A DNA stretch of 64,000 bases from Azovibrio restrictus DSM 23866 (GTDB taxonomy: Bacteria > Pseudomonadota > Gammaproteobacteria > Burkholderiales > Rhodocyclaceae): the NCBI RefSeq assembly GCF_000429665.1, contig NZ_AUCH01000004.1, positions 62,001 to 126,000 on the forward strand, read 5' to 3'. The notes under the pieces are model-generated. The model had not been told where the DNA came from and made no database searches. It saw nothing but the letters and a program-made list of their open reading frames with translations. How positions within the stretch are numbered: the stretch's first letter is position 1; every line of letters begins with the position of its first letter. Position numbers and translations under genes: made by a program. Of the stretch, positions 1 to 7,549 are shown in pieces.

Positions 1-2091
1 GGGGCGAAGCTGCCCGGGGATTTCAAGATCAAGGTAGCCAAGGTGCGCGGCATCGAATCGAGCGGCATGCTCTGCTCGGCCAAGGAGCTGGGCATTGCCG
101 AGGACGCCTCCGGTCTCCTGGTGCTGCCCGCCGACGCCCCCGTGGGCAACAGCATCCGCAGCTATCTGGACCTGGACGACCAGCTCTACACCCTGAAGCT
201 CACCCCCAACCGGGCCGACTGTCTCTCCCTTACCGGCATCGCCCGGGAAGTGGCCGCCCTGACCGGCACCCCTGCCACCTATCCGGCTATCCAGAGCGCT
301 CCCGTGAGCGCCGGCGCCAGCCGTGCGGTGCTCCTGGAAGCCAGCCTGGCCTGCCCCCGCTATTGCGGCCGGGTGATCAGCGGCGTGAATGCCAAGGCCG
401 CCACGCCCGATTGGATGCGCCGCCGCCTGGAGCGCAGCGGCCTGCGCAGCATCTCCGCCCTGGTGGACGTGACCAACTACGTGCTCCTGGAACTGGGGCA
501 GCCCCTGCATGCCTTCGACAACGCCAAGCTGAACGGCACCGTGCGGGCCCGCATGGCCGGGGCTGGTGAGCAGTTGAAGCTCCTCAACGAACAGAGCGTC
601 ATCCTGGCCGAAGACGTGCTGGTGATCGCCGATGACAGCCAGGCCCTGGCCATGGCCGGGATCATGGGCGGCGAAGCCAGCAGCGTCACCCTGGAGACCA
701 CGGAAATCTTCCTGGAATCCGCCTTCTTCGCGCCCAAGGCCATCGCCGGCCGGGCCCGTCGCTACAACTTCTCCAGCGATTCCTCCCACCGCTTCGAGCG
801 GGGCGTGGACTTCGGTAACACCCTGAACGCCCTGGAGCGGGCCACCGCCCTGGTCCTGGAAATCTGCGGCGGCCAGGCCGGCCCAGTCACCGAAGCCCTG
901 GCTCAGCTGCCCGAACACCAGCCCGTGCGCCTGCGTACCGCCCGGGTGAAGAAGGTGCTGGGTGTGGCTTTCAGCGCCGATGAGATCGCCGCCCTGCTGG
1001 ACCGCCTGGCCCTGCCGTTCAGCCGGGAAGGGGAGGACTTCATCATCACCCCGCCCAGCTATCGCTTCGACATCGAGATCGAAGAGGACCTGATCGAGGA
1101 AGTGGCCCGCCTGCACGGCTACGACAACATTCCCGCCCCGGCCCCCGTGGGCAAGCTGGCCATGCTGCCCCAGGGCGAGGACCAGCGTCCCCTGTTCCGG
1201 GTGCGCCAGCAGATGGCCGACCGGGGTTTCCAGGAGGTGGTCAATTTCGCCTTCGTCCAGGAAGCCTGGGAACAGGATTTCGCCGCCAATACCAACCCGA
1301 TCCGGCTCGCCAACCCCATTGCCAGCCAACTGGCGGTGATGCGCTCCAGCCTGATCGGTGGCCTGGTGGAAAACCTGGCCACTAACCTGAAGCGCAAGCA
1401 GTCCCGGGTACGCCTGTTCGAGCAGGGCCGCTGCTTCCTGCGCGATGCCGGCGCCGCCCCCGTGCCCGGCTACTACCAGCCCTGGCGCCTGGCCGCCCTG
1501 GCCTACGGCACTGCCCAGCCCGAGGGCTGGGGCACTGATGGCCGCAAGGTGGATTACTTCGACCTGAAGGGCGACCTGGAAGCCCTGCTGGCTCCGGCTC
1601 AGCTCAGCTTCGCCCGCCTCCACCATCCCGCCCTGCATCCGGGCCGGTCCGCCAGTGTCAGCCTGGACGGCCAGGTGATCGGCTATATCGGCGAACTGCA
1701 TCCGGAGTGGGTGCAGAAATACGATCTGCCCAGCGCCCCGGTGCTCTTCGAGATCGAACTGGAAGCAGCAAGCCGGGCCCGTCTGCCAGCCTATGTGGAG
1801 GTCTCCAAGTTCCAGCCCGTCATCCGCGACCTGGCCATTGTGGTGGATCAGCAACTGCCTCTGCAGGACCTGTTGGCGGGCATGAAAAAGGGCGCCCAAT
1901 CCCTGGTCCAGGACATCCAGTTGTTCGATGTTTACCAGGGCAAGGGAGTCCCCGAAGGGAAAAAAAGTCTTGCTTTTCGTATAGTTATGCAAGATACTCA
2001 ACGGACTTTGCTAGATGCGGAGATCGACGCCGCACTGGCCCAGATCACCGCTTATCTAGAACAAAACTTTGCGGCCCAGTTGCGGGCATGA
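1..2091 (+). CDS. pheT: Phenylalanyl-tRNA synthetase beta subunit (5' truncated)
   Basis: Cytoplasmic aminoacylation of tRNA-Phe as part of the PheS2-PheT2 heterotetramer. The frame is open from the first base, so the gene begins upstream of the window; 696 residues are visible against about 800 for the family, so roughly the first 100 are missing. The visible part starts inside the N-terminal EMAP/OB-fold tRNA-binding domain (the SSGMLCSAKELG stretch is typical). It continues through the B3/4 editing and B5 domains and ends with the FDX-ACB anticodon-binding domain (VIRDLAIVVD, then the FDVYQGKGVPEGKKSLAF block). The stop codon overlaps an ATG in the ihfA frame, the usual pheST-ihfA arrangement, which implies co-transcription. 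Confidence 0.98.
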   Translation, partial: GAKLPGDFKIKVAKVRGIESSGMLCSAKELGIAEDASGLLVLPADAPVGNSIRSYLDLDDQLYTLKLTPNRADCLSLTGIAREVAALTGTPATYPAIQSAPVSAGASRAVLLEASLACPRYCGRVISGVNAKAATPDWMRRRLERSGLRSISALVDVTNYVLLELGQPLHAFDNAKLNGTVRARMAGAGEQLKLLNEQSVILAEDVLVIADDSQALAMAGIMGGEASSVTLETTEIFLESAFFAPKAIAGRARRYNFSSDSSHRFERGVDFGNTLNALERATALVLEICGGQAGPVTEALAQLPEHQPVRLRTARVKKVLGVAFSADEIAALLDRLALPFSREGEDFIITPPSYRFDIEIEEDLIEEVARLHGYDNIPAPAPVGKLAMLPQGEDQRPLFRVRQQMADRGFQEVVNFAFVQEAWEQDFAANTNPIRLANPIASQLAVMRSSLIGGLVENLATNLKRKQSRVRLFEQGRCFLRDAGAAPVPGYYQPWRLAALAYGTAQPEGWGTDGRKVDYFDLKGDLEALLAPAQLSFARLHHPALHPGRSASVSLDGQVIGYIGELHPEWVQKYDLPSAPVLFEIELEAASRARLPAYVEVSKFQPVIRDLAIVVDQQLPLQDLLAGMKKGAQSLVQDIQLFDVYQGKGVPEGKKSLAFRIVMQDTQRTLLDAEIDAALAQITAYLEQNFAAQLRA

Positions 2092-2108
2092 TCCCCAGTC
2101 CGACCATG

Positions 2109-2411
2109 ATGACCCTCACCAAAGCCGAACTGGCCGATCTTCTGTTTGAACAGGTCGGCCTGAACAAACGCGAAGCCAAGGACATGGTGGAAGCGTTCTT
2201 CGAAGAAATCCGTAATGCCCTGGAACGGGGCGAAGGCGTCAAGCTTTCCGGCTTCGGCAACTTCCAGTTGCGCGACAAGCCCCAGCGCCCCGGGCGCAAT
2301 CCCAAGACGGGCGAGGAAATTCCCATCACCGCCCGTCGTGTCGTCACCTTTCATGCCAGCCAGAAGTTGAAGGCCGAGGTGGAGCAATCCTTCGATGGAA
2401 GCCAAGCCTAA
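2109..2411 (+). CDS. ihfA: Integration host factor alpha subunit
   Basis: DNA-bending nucleoid protein that acts as a heterodimer with IhfB in recombination, replication and transcription. The 100 residues match the family length of about 99. The alpha signature MTLTKAEL opens the chain, and the DNA-intercalating arm RPGRNPKTGEEIPITARRVV lies at about residues 62-81. In-frame ATGs also occur at 2088 (overlapping the pheT stop) and 2106; 2109 was chosen because it gives the canonical N-terminus. The placement directly after pheT is conserved across beta- and gammaproteobacteria. Confidence 0.95.
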   Translation: MTLTKAELADLLFEQVGLNKREAKDMVEAFFEEIRNALERGEGVKLSGFGNFQLRDKPQRPGRNPKTGEEIPITARRVVTFHASQKLKAEVEQSFDGSQA

Positions 2412-2787
2412 AAACCCGGGTGGGGAGGAACTGCCTCCCATCCCGGCCAAGCGCTATTTCACCATCGGTGAAGTCAGCGAGCTGTGCGGCGTCAAGCCCC
2501 ACGTGCTGCGTTACTGGGAGCAGGAGTTCACCCAGCTGAAGCCGGTCAAGCGGCGCGGCAACCGGCGCTACTACCAGCATCACGAAGTGCTGCTGGTGCG
2601 GCGCATCCGGGAACTCCTTTACAGCCAGGGCTTCACCATCAGCGGGGCCCGCAACCGCCTGGATGAGGGCGCCATGGCGGCGGCCGAGCCGGCGGAAAGC
2701 CGGGCCCTGAGCATGGGCCAGATCCGTGCCGAGCTGCAGTCCATCCTGGCCCTGCTGGGTGGACCGAGCGTGGGCAGCAACGGCTGA
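2395..2787 (+). CDS. MerR family transcriptional regulator
   Basis: A 130-residue MerR-type regulator. The winged-helix motif is at about residues 22-50 (YFTIGEVSELCGVKPHVLRY, then WEQEF), followed by the RGNRRYY wing and a short dimerisation helix. There is no cysteine-based effector site and little C-terminal domain, so the ligand cannot be predicted. The start lies 17 bases inside ihfA, so the two are translationally coupled. A MerR gene after ihfA is a widely conserved arrangement of unknown function. Confidence 0.9.
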   Translation: MEAKPKNPGGEELPPIPAKRYFTIGEVSELCGVKPHVLRYWEQEFTQLKPVKRRGNRRYYQHHEVLLVRRIRELLYSQGFTISGARNRLDEGAMAAAEPAESRALSMGQIRAELQSILALLGGPSVGSNG

Positions 2788-2826
2788 CCCGGGTTTCGGG
2801 AAAGTAAAAAAACATCCAGAAAAGGC

Positions 2827-2855
2827 TTGGCAATCCAGGCCTTTTTCAATAGAAT
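2827..2855 (+). promoter_or_regulatory. Sigma70-type promoter of the tRNA-Arg genes
   Basis: TTGGCA at 2827-2832 and TAGAAT at 2850-2855 are separated by 17 bases, close to the sigma70 consensus. The -10 element ends 17 bases before the mature tRNA 5' end, a normal leader length for a tRNA unit. Both tRNA genes and the terminator at 3123 could form one transcript. Confidence 0.7.
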
Positions 2856-2872
2856 ACGCGCTCTTTTGCAGC

Positions 2873-2949
2873 GCGCCCGTAGCTCAGTTGGATAGAGTAC
2901 TTGGCTACGAACCAAGGGGTCGGGCGTTCGAATCGCTCCGGGCGCGCCA
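2873..2949 (+). tRNA. tRNA-Arg (ACG)
   Basis: 77 bases including encoded CCA. The acceptor stem GCGCCCG pairs with CGGGCGC, the discriminator base is G, the anticodon stem CTTGG/CCAAG encloses CTACGAA with anticodon ACG, and the T-loop is TTCGAAT. It closely matches the enterobacterial tRNA-Arg(ACG), whose first anticodon base becomes inosine. It is the first of two identical copies. Confidence 0.97.
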
Positions 2950-3032
2950 TTTGAAAGAGAAAGTCCAGGTTGAGAAATCTGGCAATAATCGGGAAAACTG
3001 GTTTTTTCCGGTGTTTCACCAAGTTTTGCAGC

Positions 3033-3109
3033 GCGCCCGTAGCTCAGTTGGATAGAGTACTTGGCTACGAACCAAGGGGTCGGGCGTTCGAATCGCTCCG
3101 GGCGCGCCA
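3033..3109 (+). tRNA. tRNA-Arg (ACG), second identical copy
   Basis: Identical over all 77 bases to the copy at 2873. There is no separate promoter of comparable quality in the 83-base gap between the genes, so it is probably co-transcribed with the first copy and released by processing. Confidence 0.97.
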
Positions 3110-3122
3110 TCAAAACATGAAG

Positions 3123-3156
3123 AAGGGCACTCCTTTTACGGGATGTGCCCTTTTTT
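3123..3156 (+). terminator. Rho-independent terminator after tRNA-Arg pair
   Basis: AAGGGCAC at 3123 pairs with GTGCCCTT at 3145, the stem extends inward with TCC/GGA, and a run of six T follows. It ends the tRNA transcript. Confidence 0.8.
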
Positions 3157-3263
3157 CATTTCCGTTTCCGGCAAGTCGCCGGGGTCCAACGGCGCGATAT
3201 GGCCCGGTTTTCCACCTGTTTGGGCATGGCCGGAAGGTGCTCGGGCTTTCTGTCGCTAGGTTT

Positions 3264-4217
3264 TCAGCCTCCGGCCCGCAAATCCTCGGCAGTTGCTAGG
3301 TCTTTCCCCTGGGTTTCCCTGTTTTGCCCATGGCGGCCATGTTCCATCAGCAGTTCCGCAAAGGCCTGGGCCAGGGGATGGGCTTGTTGGGGGAGCACCA
3401 GGGCGCGTTGAGCCAGGGCGTCCGGGTCTGCCAGGGGGATCGGGGTAATGCCGGTCTGGCGCAGGTTGAGCATGGAGGCTGGGACCACGGCGATGCCGAA
3501 ACCGGCGGCCACCAGGTCGAGCATGGAGGTCTTGCGGCTGATGACCCGGGCTGTGGCCGGGACGAAGCCCCGTTGCAGGCAGAGGTCGGTGACCCGCCGG
3601 GCCAGGCCGCCCCGCTCCCGGTGCACGGCGGCCACGAAGGCCTGTTCCCGTAGTTCGGCGATGCCGAGCTGGGAGCGTCCGGCCAGGGGGTGTCCGTCCG
3701 GGAGCAGGACCCACAGCCGCTCTGCTTCCAGTTCCCGAAGTTGCACCCGGGGTTCCCGGCCCAGCACCGGCAGGCGGATCACGCCCAGGTCAGCCCGGCC
3801 TTCCGCCACTTCCTGCAATTGCAGTTCCGAGGCAACCCGGTCCAGGTGGATGCGGGCGCCGGGGCTCTGTTCGAGAAACGCCTGGATCGCCGGCATCAGG
3901 CTGCCCACCGGGGTGGAGCTGGAATGCAGCAGGCGCAGCACCCCGGCCTTGCCCTGGGCCAGCTGGGCCCCGGCTTCGGCGGCGGCCATCAGCTGTTCCT
4001 GGATCTGGCCGACCCGCTCCCGGTAGAGCTGGCCGGCGGCAGTCAGGCTGACGCCCCGGGCTTCGCGCTGGAACAGGGGGAAGCCCAGTTCCGTTTCCAT
4101 CAGGGCGATCTGCCGGCTCAGGGCCGGCTGGGCGATGAACAGGGCCGCCGCAGCCTGGGTGAAGCCTCCCAGCTCGGCGACGCTGAGGAAGTAACGGATC
4201 TGTTTCAGGGTTGGCAT
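3264..4217 (-). CDS. LysR family transcriptional regulator
   Basis: 317 residues, normal LTTR length. The N-terminal winged helix (about residues 3-62) includes TQAAAALFIAQPALSRQI, the LysR recognition helix region, and a periplasmic-binding-protein-like effector domain follows. The open frame runs on upstream of 4217, but the MPTLKQIRYF start fits the family. It is transcribed away from the TSUP permease gene at 4311, with about 93 bases between the start codons. That gap holds a short inverted repeat, AAGGTAT (4224-4230) and ATACCTT (4260-4266), which could be part of the operator. Control of the neighbouring permease is the natural inference. Confidence 0.93.
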   Translation of the reverse strand: MPTLKQIRYFLSVAELGGFTQAAAALFIAQPALSRQIALMETELGFPLFQREARGVSLTAAGQLYRERVGQIQEQLMAAAEAGAQLAQGKAGVLRLLHSSSTPVGSLMPAIQAFLEQSPGARIHLDRVASELQLQEVAEGRADLGVIRLPVLGREPRVQLRELEAERLWVLLPDGHPLAGRSQLGIAELREQAFVAAVHRERGGLARRVTDLCLQRGFVPATARVISRKTSMLDLVAAGFGIAVVPASMLNLRQTGITPIPLADPDALAQRALVLPQQAHPLAQAFAELLMEHGRHGQNRETQGKDLATAEDLRAGG

Positions 4218-4310
4218 GCTGAAAAGGTATGGATGCCTGACTAATTCGATATTTGTTTTATACCTTGGCCCTTCGGAGAATCCCAGCTCTTTCTGCCGGA
4301 GCGGTCTGCC

Positions 4311-5060
4311 ATGTTTTCCTCCTTTCCTCCCCTCGTCTTTCTCGACTGGTTGCCCACCTGGCTGGCCCTGGTGCTGGCCTACGGGGTTTTCACCCTGGTG
4401 GGTTTCGGTTCTGCCCTGGTGGCCAGCGGCCCCCTGGCCCAGGTGATGCCGGTGGCCCGGGTGATTCCCTTGCTGGCCTTGCTGGATTTTTCCGGCTCTG
4501 CCCTGCGGGGCTTCCGGGCCCGTCGGGCGGTGGCCTGGGGGCCTTTCGCCCGCTTGTTCCCGGGCATGTTGCTGGGCCAGCTCCTGGGGGTACTGCTGCT
4601 CTCCCGTCTGCCGGGCCGGCTGATGGCGCTGGCCCTGGGGGGCTTCGTGATCTGGCAGGGCATCCAGGGACTGCGCCGGGCCGCCGCCAGCCCCTGGAGC
4701 GGCCGTCCGGCCTTCTGGCATGGGCTGCTGGGGGGCGTGCTGGGGGGCTTGTTCGGCAGCGGCGGGTTCGTCTATGCGGCCTATTTGCAGCGTCACCTGG
4801 AATCCCGGGAGGCCTTCCGGGCCACCCAGGCCGTGCTGATCGGCTTATCCACCGCCTGGCGCCTGCTGCTCTGCCTGGTCTGGGGGCTCCTGGACCTGGC
4901 TTTGCTGCAGACTGCCCTACTGTGCCTGCCGGCCATGGCCCTGGGGGTGTTCCTGGGGCACCAGGTGGATCTGCGCCTGGGGCGGGAGCAGTTGTTCCGC
5001 CTGCTGCACGGCTTGCTGGTGGTGAGTGGCTCGGCTTTGATCTGGAGGCAGTTCGCCTGA
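4311..5060 (+). CDS. TSUP (TauE/SafE) family membrane permease
   Basis: 249 residues, almost entirely hydrophobic, with about eight predicted membrane segments in two homologous halves (around residues 15-110 and 135-248) and small-residue GFGSALVASGPLA and GLFGSGGFVYAAYL loops typical of the TauE/SafE family. Members export or import sulfur oxyanions and organosulfonates; the substrate here is unknown. It sits divergent to a LysR regulator that probably controls it. Confidence 0.88.
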   Translation: MFSSFPPLVFLDWLPTWLALVLAYGVFTLVGFGSALVASGPLAQVMPVARVIPLLALLDFSGSALRGFRARRAVAWGPFARLFPGMLLGQLLGVLLLSRLPGRLMALALGGFVIWQGIQGLRRAAASPWSGRPAFWHGLLGGVLGGLFGSGGFVYAAYLQRHLESREAFRATQAVLIGLSTAWRLLLCLVWGLLDLALLQTALLCLPAMALGVFLGHQVDLRLGREQLFRLLHGLLVVSGSALIWRQFA

Positions 5061-5196
5061 GCCGGGTGCTTTCCGTTCCAGTGGTTCTGGCGGTTCTCCT
5101 GCCTGTTTCGACAGGGGAAAATGACGCGGGCCTATGCTATCGTGCAGCTATCGGCGGCCCGTTGCCTGGTGCAGGCTGCCCATCTGGAGAGAGAGC

Positions 5197-5682
5197 ATGT
5201 CGGAAACGAATATCGAGGCCTGGGACAATTTCCTGTTCCTGCTGGACTGGCTGCTGGCCGTGGAGTCCCGTTACCCGGGGCATCTGCAGTTCGGGCTGGC
5301 CTATGTGGATTATGAGAGTCCCCGGGTGCTGGGGGAGGCCTTCGGGGCCCGGCGGGCGGCCATGAAGCTGGATGAGGTCTCCCATTCCCTGCGCCGCCTG
5401 TTCCGCAAGAGCGACCTGGTGGCCAGGGACGGTAGCGATGTCTGGATTCTGGTGCCCTATACCCCGGCTGACGAATCCCTGGCAGACAAGATTGCCTACA
5501 TCGTGGAGGCGGCCTCCCAAGGAGGCTTGCAGATCATCGAGCGGGACATCGTGCTGTTTTCCCTGCCCCTGGAAGCCGGGCAGGTGCCGCCGGGGCTTGC
5601 GGCCCGGGATCTGCTGGCCTACCTGAAGAACAATCGTGAGGCCCTGGCCCTCAGGGAAGTGGTGCTGCCCGCCGTGGCTTGA
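5197..5682 (+). CDS. Degenerate GGDEF-domain protein
   Basis: 161 residues when started at the ATG preceded by GAGAGAG. The fold pattern resembles a lone GGDEF domain: LQFGLAYVDYE at 30-40, then a helix ending RKSDLVARDGSDVWILVPYT at 71-89. In the last block RDGSDVW stands where active diguanylate cyclases have RxGGDEF, so the glycine and acidic catalytic residues are lost. No signal peptide, membrane segment or receiver domain is present. It is unlikely to make c-di-GMP and may bind nucleotide or a partner protein; the assignment rests on pattern only. Confidence 0.6.
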   Translation: MSETNIEAWDNFLFLLDWLLAVESRYPGHLQFGLAYVDYESPRVLGEAFGARRAAMKLDEVSHSLRRLFRKSDLVARDGSDVWILVPYTPADESLADKIAYIVEAASQGGLQIIERDIVLFSLPLEAGQVPPGLAARDLLAYLKNNREALALREVVLPAVA

Positions 5683-5692
5683 GGCGGGGCGC

Positions 5693-6163
5693 TCAGCGGC
5701 TGCCCCAGGGCATCACCGGCACCGTGGAGATGCTGTTGGCCGGGGCTCCCTCGATCAGCTTGCGGCTGATGGCCAGATACACCAGGGTCTGGTTCGGGGC
5801 ATCCCAGAGGCGCACCACCCGGGTCTCCTTGAACAGAATGGAGGTGTCCTCGGAGAACACCGTCTCCTGCCGGGCCAGCTTGGGGGGCAGGGTGATGGGG
5901 CCGGTCTGGCGGCAGGCCAGGGAAAACTGGGAAGGGTCCTGGGCCAGCCCCAGGGAACCGGCCACGCCGCCGGTGCGGGCCTGGCTCACATGGCAGGTGA
6001 CGCCCGGCACCTGGGGGTCCTTGAACGCTTCCACGCACACCTTGTGATTGGCCCCCACCAGCTTCCAGGCGGTGGTGACGCAGCCCACCTCATCGGCCTG
6101 GGCCGGGGGCAGGAGCAGCAGGCCCAGGAGGGCGGCGGCGAGTCGGGGCAGGGGCGTGTTCAT
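5693..6163 (-). CDS. creA: CreA family periplasmic protein
   Basis: 156 residues with a signal peptide ending near PPAQA-DEVG. The mature part follows the CreA pattern: NHKVCVEAFKDPQVPGVTCH, then TGGVAGSLGLA, FKETRVVRLWDA and a C-terminus near PVMPWGSR. The function of CreA is not established. A second in-frame ATG lies at 6169, but GAGGA sits 8 bases before 6163 and only 2-3 before 6169, so 6163 is preferred. It is downstream of the esterase gene on the same strand with a 15-base gap. Confidence 0.9.
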   Translation of the reverse strand: MNTPLPRLAAALLGLLLLPPAQADEVGCVTTAWKLVGANHKVCVEAFKDPQVPGVTCHVSQARTGGVAGSLGLAQDPSQFSLACRQTGPITLPPKLARQETVFSEDTSILFKETRVVRLWDAPNQTLVYLAISRKLIEGAPANSISTVPVMPWGSR

Positions 6164-6178
6164 GGGCATCTTCCTCGT

Positions 6179-6814
6179 TCAGGGGGCGGCCAGCAGCCCC
6201 AGGCTTTGAAGACCCTGGGCCAGGCCGTCGGCCAGGGCCGCGTAACCGGCGGCATTGGGGTGGATCTGGTCGGCACGCCACTCGGGCCGGCCCAGGACTT
6301 CGGAAAGCACCTCCGCCACCAGGGGCACCTGTTCCTCGCCGGCCAGCTCGGCATAAATGGGGGCATCCCCGGGGCGGCTCGCCACCAGGGCCATCAGGGA
6401 AAGCTCGGGGACGGCCACCAGCACCGCCTGGGCGCCCTGGGCCCGGATCAGCTGCAGAATGCGGCGCAGGTCTTCCTTCACCTGGGCCTGGGGACGGCGG
6501 CGCAGGAAATCGTTGCCCCCCAGCTCCACGATCACCAGGGCCGGCCGGTGCTGTTCCAGCAGGTCCGGCAAGCGCTGCAGGGCCCCGGCCGTCGTGTCGC
6601 CGGGAACGCCGGCGTTCTCGATCTGCCAGCCCGTCCGGGCGGCCAGCAGGCTGGGCCAGTCCTCTCCGGGGCTGGCGCCGGTGCCGTGGGTGATGCTGTC
6701 CCCCAGAGCCAGCACCTTGCTCCCCGGCGGCATGGCCTTGCCCCCGGGCTTGGGGGAGCAGGCCGCCAGCAAGGGCAGGGCGGCAAGGCCGAACAGGCAG
6801 GCGCGGCGCCGCAT
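6179..6814 (-). CDS. GDSL/SGNH lipase-esterase, lipoprotein (TesA-like)
   Basis: 211 residues. The N-terminus ends in LLAAC, a lipobox with Cys19, so the enzyme is probably a lipid-anchored periplasmic arylesterase/lysophospholipase rather than a soluble TesA. SGNH blocks are visible: GDSIT with Ser40, a glycine in NAGVPGDTT, GGND around residue 100, and DQIHPN near residue 190 supplying the Asp and His of the triad. The length agrees with TesA (about 200). It lies between creA and a 70-residue protein gene, all on the minus strand with very short gaps. Confidence 0.92.
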   Translation of the reverse strand: MRRRACLFGLAALPLLAACSPKPGGKAMPPGSKVLALGDSITHGTGASPGEDWPSLLAARTGWQIENAGVPGDTTAGALQRLPDLLEQHRPALVIVELGGNDFLRRRPQAQVKEDLRRILQLIRAQGAQAVLVAVPELSLMALVASRPGDAPIYAELAGEEQVPLVAEVLSEVLGRPEWRADQIHPNAAGYAALADGLAQGLQSLGLLAAP

Positions 6815-6817
6815 GGG

Positions 6818-7030
6818 CTAAAACAGGGAAGGTTGCATGGGGGCCAGGTTTTCCCGTTTCACCGTCAGGCGTACGGGCACCCCCTTGCGGCCTATGGCTT
6901 CCACCACCATGCGTCCGGCAGAAGCCTCGGCAATGACGCGGACATTGCGCACCTGGCCCTTCTGGGAACGGCCTGAAAATGCCACCAGGGTACCGGCGTC
7001 GGGGAACCAGGGAGTGCGGGAACGGGACAT
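6818..7030 (-). CDS. Small conserved-looking hypothetical protein
   Basis: 70 residues, basic, with an alternating pattern that suggests a small beta barrel (TLVAFSGRSQKGQVRNVRVI ... GRMVVEAIG, then VRLTVKREN). No named family was recognised. Its stop is 3 bases before the esterase start, so it likely leads the esterase-creA operon. Coding is supported by position and codon use only. Confidence 0.6.
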   Translation of the reverse strand: MSRSRTPWFPDAGTLVAFSGRSQKGQVRNVRVIAEASAGRMVVEAIGRKGVPVRLTVKRENLAPMQPSLF

Positions 7031-7178
7031 GGGAAGCGGGATACACGCAATTCGGGAGCCCCAAGGCTACCTGCACAAGGCCAAAATATATAGCTGTATA
7101 AAATCACAGTGACTAGGCAATTTCCTCCATAGGTGGATAATCGCGTCTCCGAATTCTTTTACACAGGAACTACACACC

Positions 7179-7457
7179 ATGAACAAAACCGAACTGATCG
7201 AAGCTCTGGCCTCCAAGTGCAACCTGTCCAAGGCCTCTGCCGGCAACGCCATCGACGGCCTGGTGGACATCATCACCGAAGCCCTGGCCAAGGGTGACAG
7301 CGTCAGCCTGATCGGTTTTGGTACCTTCTCCGTGGGTGAGCGTGCTGCCCGTACCGGCCGCAATCCCCAGACCGGTGCCGAACTGAAGATCGCCGCCTCC
7401 AAGGCAGCCAAGTTCTCCGCCGGTGCCAAGCTGAAGGCTGCCGTCAACGGCAAGTAA
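7179..7457 (+). CDS. hupB: DNA-binding protein HU
   Basis: 92 residues, typical HU length. MNKTELIEALA opens the chain, with GFGTFSVGERAARTGRNPQT covering the hinge and DNA-binding arm, and IAASKAAKFSAGAKLK closing it. HU homodimers wrap and bend DNA without strong sequence preference. It is monocistronic, with an AGGA ribosome site and a clear terminator downstream. The gene is richer in optimal codons than its neighbours, as expected for a highly expressed protein. Confidence 0.97.
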   Translation: MNKTELIEALASKCNLSKASAGNAIDGLVDIITEALAKGDSVSLIGFGTFSVGERAARTGRNPQTGAELKIAASKAAKFSAGAKLKAAVNGK

Positions 7458-7507
7458 TCGGCCGACCGGCCCCCAGGGGCCGGCCTGCGACCTCAGTGGT
7501 CCCTGTG

Positions 7508-7534
7508 AAAACCCGGTCTCTGGACCGGGTTTTT
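7508..7534 (+). terminator. Rho-independent terminator of hupB
   Basis: AAACCCGGTC at 7509 and GACCGGGTTT around a TCTG loop, followed by T residues. It lies between convergent hupB and dinB; the A-rich left flank means it can also act for dinB. Confidence 0.85.
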
Positions 7535-7549
7535 ACTTGCCGGAGCCTC

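Larger units (their letters stand above)
2864..3110 (+). repeat. 87-bp direct duplication carrying tRNA-Arg
   Basis: The segment 2864-2950 is repeated exactly at 3024-3110. It covers seven bases of upstream sequence (TTTTGCA), the whole tRNA with CCA and the next base. The sequences diverge outside it, with a 73-base spacer. Perfect identity including flanking bases points to a recent tandem duplication or ongoing gene conversion. Confidence 0.9.

Noticed and set aside
2864..3110. tRNA-Arg duplication as attachment sites of an integrated element
   Set aside because: Only 73 bases lie between the copies and no integrase gene is near.
4218..4796. N-terminal extension of the LysR frame by 193 codons
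   Set aside because: The extension is Gln/Gly/Pro-rich, lies antisense to the TSUP permease and lacks LTTR homology; the normal start is at 4217.
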